64,000 nucleotides of DNA from the NCBI RefSeq assembly GCF_024158745.1, contig NZ_JAMZAW010000025.1:54954-118953 (forward strand), in the 5' to 3' direction. The notes under the pieces are model-generated. The model did not search any database, had not been told where the DNA came from, and saw only the letters and a list, made by a program, of their open reading frames with translations. Source of the DNA: Paenibacillus tyrphae (GTDB lineage: Bacteria; Bacillota; Bacilli; Paenibacillales; NBRC-103111). This document shows, piece by piece, positions 40,343 to 49,288 of the stretch. Made by a program: the position numbers and the translations under genes. Within the stretch, counting starts at the first letter, position 1, and each line of letters starts with the position of its first letter.

Positions 40343-41236
40343 ATGAGTGAAGTATCCGTAATTGGTTTGGGGCCTATGGGAACGGCTCTCGCACAGACGC
40401 TGCTGAGAAACGGCAAGCGAGTGACGGTCTGGAACCGGACACTCTCGAAGGCAGAATCGCTCGTTCAGCAAGGCGCGCAACTCGCCACTTCCGCGGCTTC
40501 GGCCGTTAGCGCGAGTCCAATCACTATCGTCTGCGTTGCCAACTATGAGACATCAGCCCGCATCCTGGATACAAAAGAGGTCGCCCCTGTCCTTGCCGGC
40601 CGCACTCTGGTTCAGCTAAGTACGGGTACCCCGCAGGAAGCGCGAAACAATGAGCTTTGGGCACGGGAGCGAGGTGCCGACTATCTGGACGGAGCGATTC
40701 AGGCGTGGCTTAGCCATATTGGGGGAGCGGAGACCATGATCCTCTTTTCGGGTTCACATACCGCGTTCCAAACAAGCGAACCGCTTCTCAAGATCCTTGC
40801 CGGAAGCTCGATTTATTTGGGTGAGCCGGTGGGTTCTGCGTCTGCGCAGGCTTTAGCTGTTATCTCCTACCTTTTGGGAACATGGCTTGGTTTTGCTCAT
40901 GGGGCGCGCATCCTCGAATCGGAAAACCAACGGGTGGACTCCTTCGGTTCCATGATCGCCGCTATTGCACCGTTACTTGGGGAAGAAGCCAAGCATCAGG
41001 GGAAGGTCATCCAGACAGGGCATTTCGGAAACCCCGAAAGCTCCCTCAAAACCTCTGCGGATAGTGTGGAGCGGCTCGTCCAGCAAGCACAGGAAGCCGG
41101 GATCCATGCTGAATTTCCTGCACACGCTTTACCGCTCTTTGCGAAAGCTCTCGAGGCCGGTTATGGAAATGAGGAAGTTTCCGCGATTATCAAGGTGCTT
41201 CGTAGCAGTTCGGCTGCTAAACAGAGCCATGCATGA
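40343..41236 (+). CDS. NAD(P)-dependent oxidoreductase (beta-hydroxyacid dehydrogenase/imine reductase type)
   Basis: A 297-residue protein, ATG after AAGGAGGAAATCC. Rossmann motif GLGPMGTALAQTLL (residues 8-21) with NADP-type V-W-N-R-T after strand 2, then LVQLSTGTPQEARNNELWAR and an all-helical C-terminal domain (LAVISYLLGTWLGFAHGARI). The pattern is of 6-phosphogluconate-dehydrogenase-like proteins, close to imine reductases. The C-terminal catalytic residue cannot be assigned, and the substrate is unknown. Likely induced when the upstream TetR repressor binds its ligand. Confidence 0.85.
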   Translation: MSEVSVIGLGPMGTALAQTLLRNGKRVTVWNRTLSKAESLVQQGAQLATSAASAVSASPITIVCVANYETSARILDTKEVAPVLAGRTLVQLSTGTPQEARNNELWARERGADYLDGAIQAWLSHIGGAETMILFSGSHTAFQTSEPLLKILAGSSIYLGEPVGSASAQALAVISYLLGTWLGFAHGARILESENQRVDSFGSMIAAIAPLLGEEAKHQGKVIQTGHFGNPESSLKTSADSVERLVQQAQEAGIHAEFPAHALPLFAKALEAGYGNEEVSAIIKVLRSSSAAKQSHA

Positions 41237-41324
41237 AAAGTTTTCTTCATGGATCGAATGCGCCGGATATCAATAGGGGTCCGGGATTCCCCGGCCCCCG
41301 TTAACTTTTTTCAACCAGCCCGTT

Positions 41325-41564
41325 TTATTTTGTTTGGCCTGTAGTATTTTCGTTACCTCCAGCATTCTCGCCAACCTTGTTCCCCAGCGCCGCTCCAGCT
41401 ATACCGCCTACAACGGTTCCAATGGGTCCCAAAGCGGAACCTACGACGGCGCCTACCGCACCTCCACCAACAGTACCTACAGCTTCTCCTGTGTCGGTGT
41501 CAGCCGCGTTAGTTGTATTAACTTCAGAAGCGTCATCGCGTTTACGTTCATTGTTATTAGCCAT
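41325..41564 (-). CDS. Small glycine-zipper protein
   Basis: 79 residues, ATG 41562-41564 after AAGGAGGTGAGA. N-terminal third is charged and threonine/asparagine-rich. Residues 29-65 are a glycine zipper (GTVGGGAVGAVVGSALGPIG then TVVGGIAGAALGNKVGE) likely to insert in or pack against membrane. Ends with N/T/G-rich tail. Such proteins in spore formers are often stress or spore associated; no function is established. Confidence 0.7.
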   Translation of the reverse strand: MANNNERKRDDASEVNTTNAADTDTGEAVGTVGGGAVGAVVGSALGPIGTVVGGIAGAALGNKVGENAGGNENTTGQTK

Positions 41565-41767
41565 TCATTCTCACCTCCTTGCTTCATCCCTCAAGATATT
41601 TTGCCCTAGCCCATTAGAATGAATTCTTTAGCAGCAAAAAATCCACAATCTTCCTCATATTTCTTGAGGTGTCTCCGAGATTCTCATGTCTCCCAGGATC
41701 CATGGACTTCAGCAAATCATGATCTATTCACCGACCATTGGACCTATATATTTCCAACATATGAAAG

Positions 41768-42346
41768 CTAGCAGTTTAGCTGCCGAATCATGCTTCGCGT
41801 ATAACCTCCGATTGCTTTCGCCAAACTTTCAGACAGCTTGAAGTTGATTGCGGCAAGTAACGCTCCCACAGCCATGATAAAGAGGGACTTCCCAAAAGTA
41901 TCTACCTGCATAAAAATGACATTCATATCGATGTATCGATATAATAGGGGTGCCAACAGGAATGCAAGAGGTGCTACATAGAGCAAGACTGCGCTGACGA
42001 GACTAACGAGTCCGATTACGAACTTCCTCATTAACCAGAAGACGGCGGACCAGTTGCGGCGATCCGTAAGCTCTAATTTGGCTTGAGCCCAGACCGATGC
42101 ATCCGTTATTACTTTTTTGTCGTACGGGTCCGTCGTAATATCGGTATAAATTTTCGTCTGCGTTCGCTCGAATTGGATGAAGGCTGCAGTCGTTCGCAAT
42201 ACGCGTGTAACTAGCGGAATGCCGACGACCATAAAAGAAAGACTTAAACTGAACGACAGAGCCACGAGGTAAAAACAAAAGTAAAACATACCTGTAACGA
42301 GAAAAAATAACCATTCTGGATGAATCCTGATTTCATAAGGGCTCAT
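41768..42346 (-). CDS. Orphan sensor-domain membrane protein (PF13796-like)
   Basis: 192 residues from ATG 42344-42346 (GGAGAGGAGCG upstream; the frame is open to ATG 42421 but with no ribosome site). Four membrane segments in two pairs (FLVTGMFYFCFYLVALSFSL, LSFMVVGIPLVTRVLRTTAA, then GLVSLVSAVLLYVAPLAFLL and SLFIMAVGALLAAINFKLSE), the arrangement of the putative sensor domain that normally precedes a histidine kinase. No kinase or output domain follows, so it stands alone next to a convergent-type neighbour on the same strand. Confidence 0.6.
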   Translation of the reverse strand: MSPYEIRIHPEWLFFLVTGMFYFCFYLVALSFSLSLSFMVVGIPLVTRVLRTTAAFIQFERTQTKIYTDITTDPYDKKVITDASVWAQAKLELTDRRNWSAVFWLMRKFVIGLVSLVSAVLLYVAPLAFLLAPLLYRYIDMNVIFMQVDTFGKSLFIMAVGALLAAINFKLSESLAKAIGGYTRSMIRQLNC

Positions 42347-42441
42347 CGCTCCTCTCCGTGTAATATCCGTACGTACCGCTTCTTCCGTCAGCCGCACCAG
42401 TGTAAAAACGTCATATGACATTTTCGGATTGTCGTCATGTC

Positions 42442-43800
42442 TTACTTGATATGGGACGGGCTTGTTTTGCGAATGTGGAAAACAATATCGAACTGCTCCA
42501 GCAGGGACGTATCGAAGTATACCGGCGCCTTCGGAATGAGTTGTCCCCCCAGGCTCAGCAACGGCCGCTTTTCTCTAACCCATTGATCCGCCTGTCCCTC
42601 AAGATGGCGATTATCCAACAAAAACATATCATGTGGGACCTTTCCAAGCGTATAATTGAAACTGTTCGCATCCTGCGGAATCGTTTCCGTCGACAGCTTG
42701 CCTCCGCTGGAATAAGTGTAACTGCTGTATAAGGTAAATTCCCCTTCCGCGGTGGTGCTGCCCACGACGACATATTGGTCGCCTAAGCGATCTTTTAAAA
42801 ACTGTCCGGAGCCATTCGGGTATAAACTCGGATCGATAACACCTTTGGCTACATGGATATTGTGTGCCCATACCATCGTTTTACCGCCCAATGCCTCTTG
42901 GGCCCATATGATATGATCGGCCAAATATTGTTCGTGCAGCTTCAACATGCTTGGATAGTCAGCGGGAATCATCATGGTTGTGAAGTTCTCTATCGCCTTC
43001 GCCGTTGCTTTCACCCAGATAAGCTCGGATGAATCCGCCTCGACTTTGGCCTGTTTGGTCCTGTCATTGAGCAATTGAACAACTTTCTCCGCGTTCACCT
43101 TGAATCTTTCTTTCTCTCCGGGAGTCAACTTCGTATAGGTCTCCAGATTTCCAGTCGCAGCCGGCAGTTCTTTATACCTTTCTTTCACTTCGTCCAACAT
43201 ATCAGGATGATGCTGCTTAACATAACCGATCACTTTATTGTAGACACTTTGATCCAGTGCCTTTAAGTCGGGCCCGATAAATTGGATTTTCTTTTTGTTT
43301 GATGGATTGGCGTTATACTCCTTCATCCACTCGACCATGGCTATAATTTCATCGGCCGGATACAACAGCTTCAAAAACTCTCTAGGATTTCCTTTTCCCG
43401 TTTGGATGTATTCGTTCAGCTTTAAACCATCCCCCCAATCCTGTTCCATGGCGAAATTCGTAAAGCCCATCTCAGTAACCAAATACTTCACAAGGCGAAA
43501 TTTCATCGTAAAAATTTCGGAGCTTCCGTGCGTATTTTCCCCCAATCCTACGTACTGGGCATTCCCAATCATGTTTTTAAGCGGCTTCAGATCATCGAAG
43601 GGTTCCGCCGGGTCTATCGTCTTTAACGGCTTCGCCTGGGATTCGATGGATTGAACGATTTGATTCTGGATCGGTTGAGCCGAATTGACGACATCTATCG
43701 ATCGGGCTCCCTTTTCCGCTCCGCATCCTGCAGCCACTAAGGCTGCGCTAACCAAGGCAATCATTCCACCGTACATCTTTTTCGTATTCATCTTCATCAT
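42442..43800 (-). CDS. Erythromycin esterase-family lipoprotein
   Basis: 452 residues from ATG 43798-43800 (GAATGAGGAGTGG upstream). Lipobox L-V-A-A-G-C near residue 24, so it is exported and lipid-anchored. Family motifs (PF05139): GLGENTHGSSEIFTMKFRLV near residue 85 with catalytic E and H, NFAMEQDWGDGLKLNEYIQ, and MVWAHNIHVAKG near 300. Ere-type enzymes open the macrolide lactone; many chromosomal homologues act on other substrates. Resistance cannot be claimed from sequence alone. Confidence 0.85.
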   Translation of the reverse strand: MMKMNTKKMYGGMIALVSAALVAAGCGAEKGARSIDVVNSAQPIQNQIVQSIESQAKPLKTIDPAEPFDDLKPLKNMIGNAQYVGLGENTHGSSEIFTMKFRLVKYLVTEMGFTNFAMEQDWGDGLKLNEYIQTGKGNPREFLKLLYPADEIIAMVEWMKEYNANPSNKKKIQFIGPDLKALDQSVYNKVIGYVKQHHPDMLDEVKERYKELPAATGNLETYTKLTPGEKERFKVNAEKVVQLLNDRTKQAKVEADSSELIWVKATAKAIENFTTMMIPADYPSMLKLHEQYLADHIIWAQEALGGKTMVWAHNIHVAKGVIDPSLYPNGSGQFLKDRLGDQYVVVGSTTAEGEFTLYSSYTYSSGGKLSTETIPQDANSFNYTLGKVPHDMFLLDNRHLEGQADQWVREKRPLLSLGGQLIPKAPVYFDTSLLEQFDIVFHIRKTSPSHIK

Positions 43801-44085
43801 CCACTCCTCATTCGATTTATTTGGGAAAGCAAGATTGATTCGCAAACCGGCACAATGCGTCAATCGCTTTATCCGATTTTCACTCGTGGACGATCACTTT
43901 TCCTAGTTACGAACTATCATGAAATGGTCTGACAAGTATCACGAGAAAATGTTATTTTTCCGTACTATCGAAGATGACAGCCCTTGAATGATAATGACCT
44001 TGTCGAATCGACCGGAGACCAAGTTACCCGCTGGCATAGCAGGAATTCGATTCGATACAATAACTCATGGGAAGGAAGAATTACA

Positions 44086-44979
44086 ATGACATCGCCTGCA
44101 GAAGCATTCGGTACCGAGGGGCAAATCCAACGTGCCAGAACAGGACTTCGACTCTTTCTAAGCATCTTGCTCGTCACTTCTACGATCTTGAATACCGTAG
44201 TAATCATCACGAAAAGCATCCCGCTTATTGCGGTGTGCATGTTGACGCCCGCCCTGTCTTCCATTCTAGCCCGGATCCTGCTGCGGGAAGGGTTTAAAGA
44301 CGTATCATTTCGTCTTGACAGTACACCAATATGGAAAGGCATTGGATTCGCTTTGCTGATCCCTATGATCATCTGTGCGATTACCTACTCCATCGCCTGG
44401 TTCAGCGGAATCGCATCATTTCAACTTCCTGTAGGCGGCATCTTCGAAAAGTTCTACCACGCACTTGGTTTGCAGGATCTGCCGACACCGCTAAATTTCG
44501 TTTTTATGGTCGTTGTCGCCGGAATTATGGGAAGCTTGATCAACTTGATTCCGGTTATGGGGGAAGAAGTAGGCTGGCGGGGTTATATGCTGACTCGATT
44601 GGTCCATGCCAAAGTGAAGTATCCGATTTTAGTCAGTGGATTAATCTGGGCAACCTGGCACGTTCCTATCGTGATTGCCGGTTTATACGTGGCAGGAACA
44701 TCCGTCTTTCTCTCCGTACTTGGTATCTACCTATGTATCGTCCCGTTTAGTTATATTACCGCCCATCTGCGATTAATTACCGGCAGCATCTGGCCTTCGG
44801 TCATCATCCATGCCGCATGGAACTCCATTATTCAAGGGCCTTTCACGCGTGCAAGTACAGGAAATCACTCTGAGATTTGGATCGGAGAATCCGGTCTGAT
44901 TACCGCTCTGATTATCTTTATTGTTGCAATCATTGTGTCCCGAACAACAATGCGCGGCACAAGCCTTGAACGCAGTTAA
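44086..44979 (+). CDS. CPBP-family intramembrane metalloprotease
   Basis: 297 residues from ATG 44086 (GGAAGGAAGAA upstream; the frame is open to 43984). Eight membrane segments. CPBP/Abi motifs: E-E-V-G-W-R-G-Y (motif 1, near residue 160), LIWATWHVPI (motif 2) and VIIHAAWNSI (motif 3), the glutamate and histidines of the active site. Such proteases process prenylated proteins or bacteriocin peptides, or give immunity. No bacteriocin gene is next to it. Confidence 0.9.
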   Translation: MTSPAEAFGTEGQIQRARTGLRLFLSILLVTSTILNTVVIITKSIPLIAVCMLTPALSSILARILLREGFKDVSFRLDSTPIWKGIGFALLIPMIICAITYSIAWFSGIASFQLPVGGIFEKFYHALGLQDLPTPLNFVFMVVVAGIMGSLINLIPVMGEEVGWRGYMLTRLVHAKVKYPILVSGLIWATWHVPIVIAGLYVAGTSVFLSVLGIYLCIVPFSYITAHLRLITGSIWPSVIIHAAWNSIIQGPFTRASTGNHSEIWIGESGLITALIIFIVAIIVSRTTMRGTSLERS

Positions 44980-45065
44980 CAAGTTTGTTTCGTAAATCTA
45001 CCCTAGAGTACGGAAAATGATTGTTGCCATTAGAGTAAAGATTGGTTATAATTTCTAGAAATTAT

Positions 45066-45293
45066 TCGATGATGAAGAGAGTAGTTATAGTCGGGTGTGC
45101 TTCAGCGAGTCGGGAAAGGTGAAAGCCCGATGCCACTTTATAACGAAACCCGCTTCGGAGAGATGCGCTTGAAAGTAATAAGTAGAGTGCATCGGGGAAT
45201 TTACCCCGTTATCAAAAGAGAGAACCGTTAACGGTCAAATTAGAGTGGTACCACGGGAAACGATCTCGTCTCTTATAGAGGCGGTTTTTTTGT
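45066..45293 (+). promoter_or_regulatory. T-box leader, threonine-type specifier
   Basis: T-box consensus AGAGTGGTACCACGGG at 45242-45257. Stem I: AGTA (45080-45083) and GAA (45145-45147) form the loop-E motif under the GTTATA/TATAAC helix (45084-45089, 45139-45144). The three bases after GAA are ACC (45148-45150), a threonine specifier. The terminator CGTCTC-TTATA-GAGGCG with T7 is at 45267-45291. T-box RNAs read uncharged tRNA and antiterminate. The downstream gene is a methyltransferase, not a threonine gene. Confidence 0.85.
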
Positions 45294-45322
45294 TTTATAC
45301 ATGACAAGGGGGGATGTTGCGG

Positions 45323-46114
45323 GTGAATAACGTGGCCCATTATTATGAAATGATTGACGAAGCTTCAAGATTCTCAAGAAACTCAAGAAAAATCGAGTTC
45401 TTGACAACCAACATTGTCTTGGAAACGATTCTGCCTCCTCATGCAAAAATTTTAGATGTTGGCGCTGGCACGGGTGTTTATTCTTTTCACTACGCGGAGC
45501 AACAACACGAGGTTGTAGCTGTTGACATCACGCCGAAGCATATTGAAGCGATAAAAGAAAAATGCCAACAACGCGGCTTGAATATGGAAGCGCATGTTGA
45601 GAACGCCGTCGATTTAAGCAGATTCGATTCCGAGACATTCGATGTTGTGATGTGTTTCGGCCCCATGTACCATTTAACCAATGCTGCTGATCGAGACCGC
45701 TGCATAAGAGAATGCTTACGGATTTTGAAAAAAGGCGGGCTCCTGGCTATTGCATATATCAACAAGTACTCCGTCATACCGATGTTGGCGACGAGAGACC
45801 AACGATTTATTCGAGATAGCGTGGTTAATAAGGTCATTAACGAAGGCGTCATCGTCGAAGGAGATGAAGACTGCTTTTGGACGGATGCCTTTTTTACATG
45901 TCCAGAGGAAATTGAAGCGCTTTTAGGTCGGTTTGAAGTCACGGCCGTTGATCATGTCGGCACGGATGGGATAAGTCACACCATTCAAGATTATGTTGAC
46001 GGTCTTGGAGAGAAAGAGTTTGAATCGTGGATGGATTATCACATCCAAACGTGCAGGGAGAGAAGCATTTTAGGAATCAGCACTCATGGTTTATACATCT
46101 GTAAAAAAGATTAA
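45323..46114 (+). CDS. Class I SAM-dependent methyltransferase
   Basis: 263 residues from GTG 45323 (GGGGGGA upstream; ATG 45314 overlaps that site). Rossmann SAM motif ILDVGAGTGVYSFHYAEQQH (near residue 45), acidic loop VVAVDITPKHIEAI, motif post I VVMCFGPMYHLTNAADRDRC and LRILKKGGLLAIAYINKY. The C-terminus HIQTCRERSILGISTHGLYI is typical of small-molecule methyltransferases of Bacillota. Substrate unknown. Its transcription is subject to the T-box terminator upstream. Confidence 0.85.
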   Translation: MNNVAHYYEMIDEASRFSRNSRKIEFLTTNIVLETILPPHAKILDVGAGTGVYSFHYAEQQHEVVAVDITPKHIEAIKEKCQQRGLNMEAHVENAVDLSRFDSETFDVVMCFGPMYHLTNAADRDRCIRECLRILKKGGLLAIAYINKYSVIPMLATRDQRFIRDSVVNKVINEGVIVEGDEDCFWTDAFFTCPEEIEALLGRFEVTAVDHVGTDGISHTIQDYVDGLGEKEFESWMDYHIQTCRERSILGISTHGLYICKKD

Positions 46115-46211
46115 TGCGGCACGTAACTGAAATCATAAATGCATAAGGAAAACAGGTGTCATCTCAAAAAAGAGAAAAAACGCGTTAACAACGGATATGA
46201 CGTGGAGTATT

Positions 46212-46262
46212 AAAAAAGCTGTCCTAGAAAGTAGACTCTCTACTTTCCGGACAGCTTTTTTC
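46212..46262 (+). terminator. Terminator after the methyltransferase gene
   Basis: AAAAAAGCTGTCC and GGACAGCTTTTTT enclose GAAAGTAGA/TCTACTTTC; strong hairpin with T run. Confidence 0.9.
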
Positions 46263-46363
46263 AATTGCAGTTACAGCCCCTTGTTTCGGAAAACATACAT
46301 GCTGGCGGGTGAATCTCCGTACGATACGATCTACACGCTGCAGCACGATATGAACTGTTAAGT

Positions 46364-46510
46364 GAAAATAAAGTTATAGACTGGGATCATTGATCTTACG
46401 CGCTTTTTGAATTGAATAATCGTCAGCTTTTGAAAAATAAGTTTTAGACCGATTGTTAAAATGAGACAGCGGCAGGCCAAGACTGAAAAATAAAGTCTTA
46501 GACTGCCGCT
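46364..46510 (+). mobile_element. Tn7-like transposon end remnant with TnsB-type sites
   Basis: GAAAATAAAGTTATAGACTG (46364), GAAAAATAAGTTTTAGACCG (46432) and GAAAAATAAAGTCTTAGACT (46485) are related sites. The first 95 bases are about 75-80% identical to 56109-56205, inside the Tn7-like element near 56 kb (shared TTACGCG and AATCGTCAGCTTTTGAAAAA). TGTTAAGTG just before could be the terminal trinucleotide. It is a fossil end of the same transposon family. Confidence 0.6.
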
Positions 46511-46532
46511 AGTATCATTAAACTAACGTTTT

Positions 46533-46604
46533 CCGTTAGCGGAATGACCTGTCTGTAAACTATGGTACGGTTCACCGCGCTGTCTGAAACGGCAAGTTTT
46601 GACA
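46533..46604 (+). repeat. Hairpin-type repeat upstream of the kinase gene
   Basis: CCGTTAGC (46533-46540) followed by GGTACGGTTCACCGCGCTGT and AACGGCAAGTTTT. A close copy (GGTACGGTTCTCCGTACTGT, AACGGCAAGTTTT) follows the kinase gene at 47182-47233, so the gene is bracketed by related elements. Confidence 0.5.
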
Positions 46605-46671
46605 TCTAAGCCCTCTTATTCTATATTACTATTGACATAATCATTTTTTATAAGAAATTGGGAGGCTGGTA

Positions 46672-47172
46672 ATGAAAACTACACATTCGGCACCAAAACA
46701 TAAGGTTATCATTCTGGTAACAGGGATGTCAGGTACAGGGAAAACATCGGCTCTGAACGAACTGGCTCGCAGAGGCCATCGAGTTGTCGACACGGATTAC
46801 GATGGGTGGAGCGAGTATGTGGATGGTTCCGGGTGGTTATGGCGCGAGGATCGCATCGAGAAGTTGCTCGCGGAACACGTTGAAAGCGCTTTATTCATAT
46901 CTGGCACTGTATCCAACCAAGTGAATTTTTACCCGAATTTCGATGCAATCGTGCTGCTGAGCGCCCCTCTGGAAGTCATCCTCGATCGTGTGGCTTCCCG
47001 TAGGACAAACGCTTACGGTAAAACATCCGAAGAGCGTGAAGAGATTATCCACTATGTCAAAACCGTTGAGCCTTTATTACGTTCCGGAGCTACATATGAA
47101 ATTGATACCCGGAAACCCCTTGATCAAGTTGCAACAGAGCTGGAGATGATTGCCAACGGACAGGCTCTCTAA
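46672..47172 (+). CDS. P-loop kinase-like protein (shikimate/adenylate kinase fold)
   Basis: 166 residues, ATG after GGGAGGCTGG. Walker A GMSGTGKTS near residue 17, VVDTDYDGWSEYVDGSG after strand 2, LFISGTVSNQVNFYPNFDAI, base-recognition-like R-R-T-N-A-Y-G-K and a C-terminal helix. Resembles the stand-alone AAA/NMP-kinase-like proteins found beside resistance genes; substrate unknown. Confidence 0.75.
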   Translation: MKTTHSAPKHKVIILVTGMSGTGKTSALNELARRGHRVVDTDYDGWSEYVDGSGWLWREDRIEKLLAEHVESALFISGTVSNQVNFYPNFDAIVLLSAPLEVILDRVASRRTNAYGKTSEEREEIIHYVKTVEPLLRSGATYEIDTRKPLDQVATELEMIANGQAL

Positions 47173-47181
47173 TGCAAAAAT

Positions 47182-47233
47182 CTTGCCGTTACTTGTGGTA
47201 CGGTTCTCCGTACTGTCTGTAACGGCAAGTTTT
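47182..47233 (+). terminator. Nested hairpin terminator
   Basis: CTTGCCGTTAC and GTAACGGCAAG (11 bp) enclose GTACGG/CCGTAC, then TTTT. It ends the kinase gene and repeats the upstream element. Confidence 0.8.
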
Positions 47234-47313
47234 AAGGCCATCTTTTGCGGGTTGGCCCTTTCTTTGATCTCACTTTGTTCAACTATCGTACCCCGTTAGC
47301 TCAATAGTCTGTG

Positions 47314-48081
47314 TTAGCCGAAGGAAGTTCTGGAAGCAGCCATTGCATTTAAGGCGTTCTCAAAATAGCTATATACTTCATCTGCAATTCCCAGAAACTC
47401 TTCAACAAGTACATTACTATCCAAGTAACAAGCATACAGATAATCAACTAAAGCGGAGTCAATCTCACAATAGTTTAATATGGCATTCTTCATCTTAATA
47501 ATGTCATCTTGCCATACACCTGTATCTTCTAAAACCAAAGAGTATAATGCACGAATTAATCTCTTAGAGTAACCTTTAATATATCTAGTTTTCATTGTGT
47601 TATCACTAGCATTAGAAAGTAAACTATGTATACGATCTACTTCCTCCTTGGTCTCTGTATTTAAGTCTAAAATGAACTCTGGAGAAATAATTATCGGTGG
47701 TACTTTTTCACCAACGTCATGACCATATATGCAAACACAAATTATCTTTACCCAAAAACCCCACTCATTTGGTTTACTTAATACATCGTCAATCGAGCAA
47801 ATTATCGTATCAATCTTAGTTACTACTGGATATTCTTCCAAAAGCCTGTCTTTAATATTTGACAATCTTTCGTAATCATTATCTTTGGGATTTACACATA
47901 CAATAGTAAAGTCTGCATCTGACTTAAAAGGTTTAGCAGTTCCTTTTGGAATCGAGCCACACATATAAATGCTATGAATCTTACCTTTAAATTCGGTAAG
48001 TATATTATCTATATACTTATCAACAAAATCCTTATATTCACTTTGTATTACAATTCTATTTATAACTTTTTCTAATATCAT
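47314..48081 (-). CDS. Nucleotidyltransferase (Pol beta superfamily, aminoglycoside adenylyltransferase-like)
   Basis: 255 residues, ATG 48079-48081 after TAGGAGGAGTC. NTase motif MCGSIPKGTAKPFKSDADFT near residue 40 (G-S-x(9)-D-x-D) with a third carboxylate in KIDTIICSIDDV near 92. The C-terminal half is helical (RYIKGYSKRLIRALYSLVLE). AT-rich composition, unlike the core genes, suggests transfer. It could modify an aminoglycoside or another small molecule, or be an orphan MNT-type antitoxin-like NTase; no HEPN partner is adjacent. Confidence 0.75.
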   Translation of the reverse strand: MILEKVINRIVIQSEYKDFVDKYIDNILTEFKGKIHSIYMCGSIPKGTAKPFKSDADFTIVCVNPKDNDYERLSNIKDRLLEEYPVVTKIDTIICSIDDVLSKPNEWGFWVKIICVCIYGHDVGEKVPPIIISPEFILDLNTETKEEVDRIHSLLSNASDNTMKTRYIKGYSKRLIRALYSLVLEDTGVWQDDIIKMKNAILNYCEIDSALVDYLYACYLDSNVLVEEFLGIADEVYSYFENALNAMAASRTSFG

Positions 48082-48522
48082 ATAGACTCCTCCTAAACTA
48101 AGAACTTCTTTCGGCTAACGTCTTTTTTGCGAACTTCGTAAATTCGTCATGACTTAAGTTATTCGCGAAATCATTCAACTATCCTCCCGTTAGCTCAAGG
48201 GAACGCCAACAATGTTTTCAAAGATACAACAGAATGTAAATCTCCAAATACACCCTTATATTCAGGAAATACCTGATCTAAAACAGCTTGGAATTGCAGC
48301 TTAACTCCATATGGATGTTATAAAAAAGACATTCAAAACACCTCCGAAAATTGGTAAGGTACATTCAAGGGAATATTTAGGGGGATAAGTATGCAAAGAA
48401 ACTCCGAAAAAGAAGCTCGTTCATTTGCTGTTGAGGGATTTTAATTTGCATTTCATCCAAAAGCTATCTATACAAAGTCAAAAGGTTGTATCATGCTTAT
48501 ATAGAGTTTTAGAATAAAGGTA
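48082..48522. other. AT-rich intergenic region
   Basis: CGGCTAACG (48111) and CCGTTAGC (48187-48194) are separated by a long imperfect palindrome (TTTGCGAA/TTCGCGAAA); CCGTTAGC also occurs at 47293 and 46533. A 17-codon frame (ATG at about 48391 after GGGGGATAAGT) has no recognisable product. No supported gene. Confidence 0.4.
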
Positions 48523-48528
48523 TTGGAA

Positions 48529-49287
48529 ATGAGAGGTGTATCATTTTTGTATAGAGTGGCTATTTGCGATGATGAGGAAAAACAAAGTGAGCTTGTTAAA
48601 AGCATCCTAATTACTTTATCCATAAAAACAAATATAGAATTTGAAATCGAATTATTCGGATCGGGAGAGCAGTTGGTATCCTATTATGAGCGCAATGAAA
48701 CTCCATTCCATATTTTAATTTTGGATATTGAAATGGGGGGGGTAAACGGGATTCAAACAGCCCGGAAAATAAGAGGGTTAAATAATCTGGATGAACAAAT
48801 TATTTTTCTGACAAGCTACCCTGAATATATGGTGGAAAGTTTTGATGTCATGACATTCCAGTATTTGATAAAACCTATTGCCTCATCGATCATGGAGGAG
48901 AAAATCCTCAAGGTATGCCAATATTTTCAAGCGCTTGATAAAAAGTTTATGGTTATCAAGTCATCCTATGAAGAAGTCATTATAAAATATGATGACCTCA
49001 TTAGTATTGAAGCTGCCAAAAGCTTAACTATAAAAAGAAAACTACATTTTACGACCACTAATCAAACCTATGAAAGTAAAGGCATCATTTCAGATTATGC
49101 TTTGGCCCTAAAAGACTGTAACTTCTTACAAATCCATCGTTCCATTATTATTAATCTGCTTCATGTGAAGAAATTTGCTAGCGGAGTAGTTCTCATGTCC
49201 AATGGGTTGGAATTACCTATAGGCCGTTCTAAAATTAAAGAGGTTAAAGATACTTACACCAAATTTATGATTATGAAGGTCGATTGA
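48529..49287 (+). CDS. LytTR-family response regulator (AgrA-like)
   Basis: 252 residues if ATG 48529 is used (AAAGG upstream); TTG 48544 after AGAGGTG is equally good and gives the common start LYRVAICDDE. Receiver domain residues 1-125: acidic pocket ICDDEEKQ and phosphoacceptor ILDIEMGGVNG near residue 65, with K in LIKPIASSIM near 110. Residues 145-250: LytTR domain (IISIEAAKSL-type strand, FLQIHRSIIINLLHVKKFAS). It is followed directly (1 base) by a matching GHKL histidine kinase, so the two form a two-component system of agr type. Confidence 0.85.
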   Translation: MRGVSFLYRVAICDDEEKQSELVKSILITLSIKTNIEFEIELFGSGEQLVSYYERNETPFHILILDIEMGGVNGIQTARKIRGLNNLDEQIIFLTSYPEYMVESFDVMTFQYLIKPIASSIMEEKILKVCQYFQALDKKFMVIKSSYEEVIIKYDDLISIEAAKSLTIKRKLHFTTTNQTYESKGIISDYALALKDCNFLQIHRSIIINLLHVKKFASGVVLMSNGLELPIGRSKIKEVKDTYTKFMIMKVD

Positions 49288-49288
49288 T

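Noticed and set aside
42442..43800. Claim of macrolide resistance from the erythromycin esterase homologue
   Set aside because: Most chromosomal homologues of PF05139 have unknown substrates; sequence alone does not show resistance.
46533..48194. Integron attC sites around the kinase and nucleotidyltransferase genes
   Set aside because: GTTAGC/GCTAAC cores do not fit GTTRRRY/RYYYAAC, and no integrase gene is in the window.
48391..48444. 17-codon frame with GGGGGATAAGT, possible signal peptide gene for the agr-type kinase
   Set aside because: No hydrophobic leader, no cysteine or ring residue, and no AgrB; chance is more likely.
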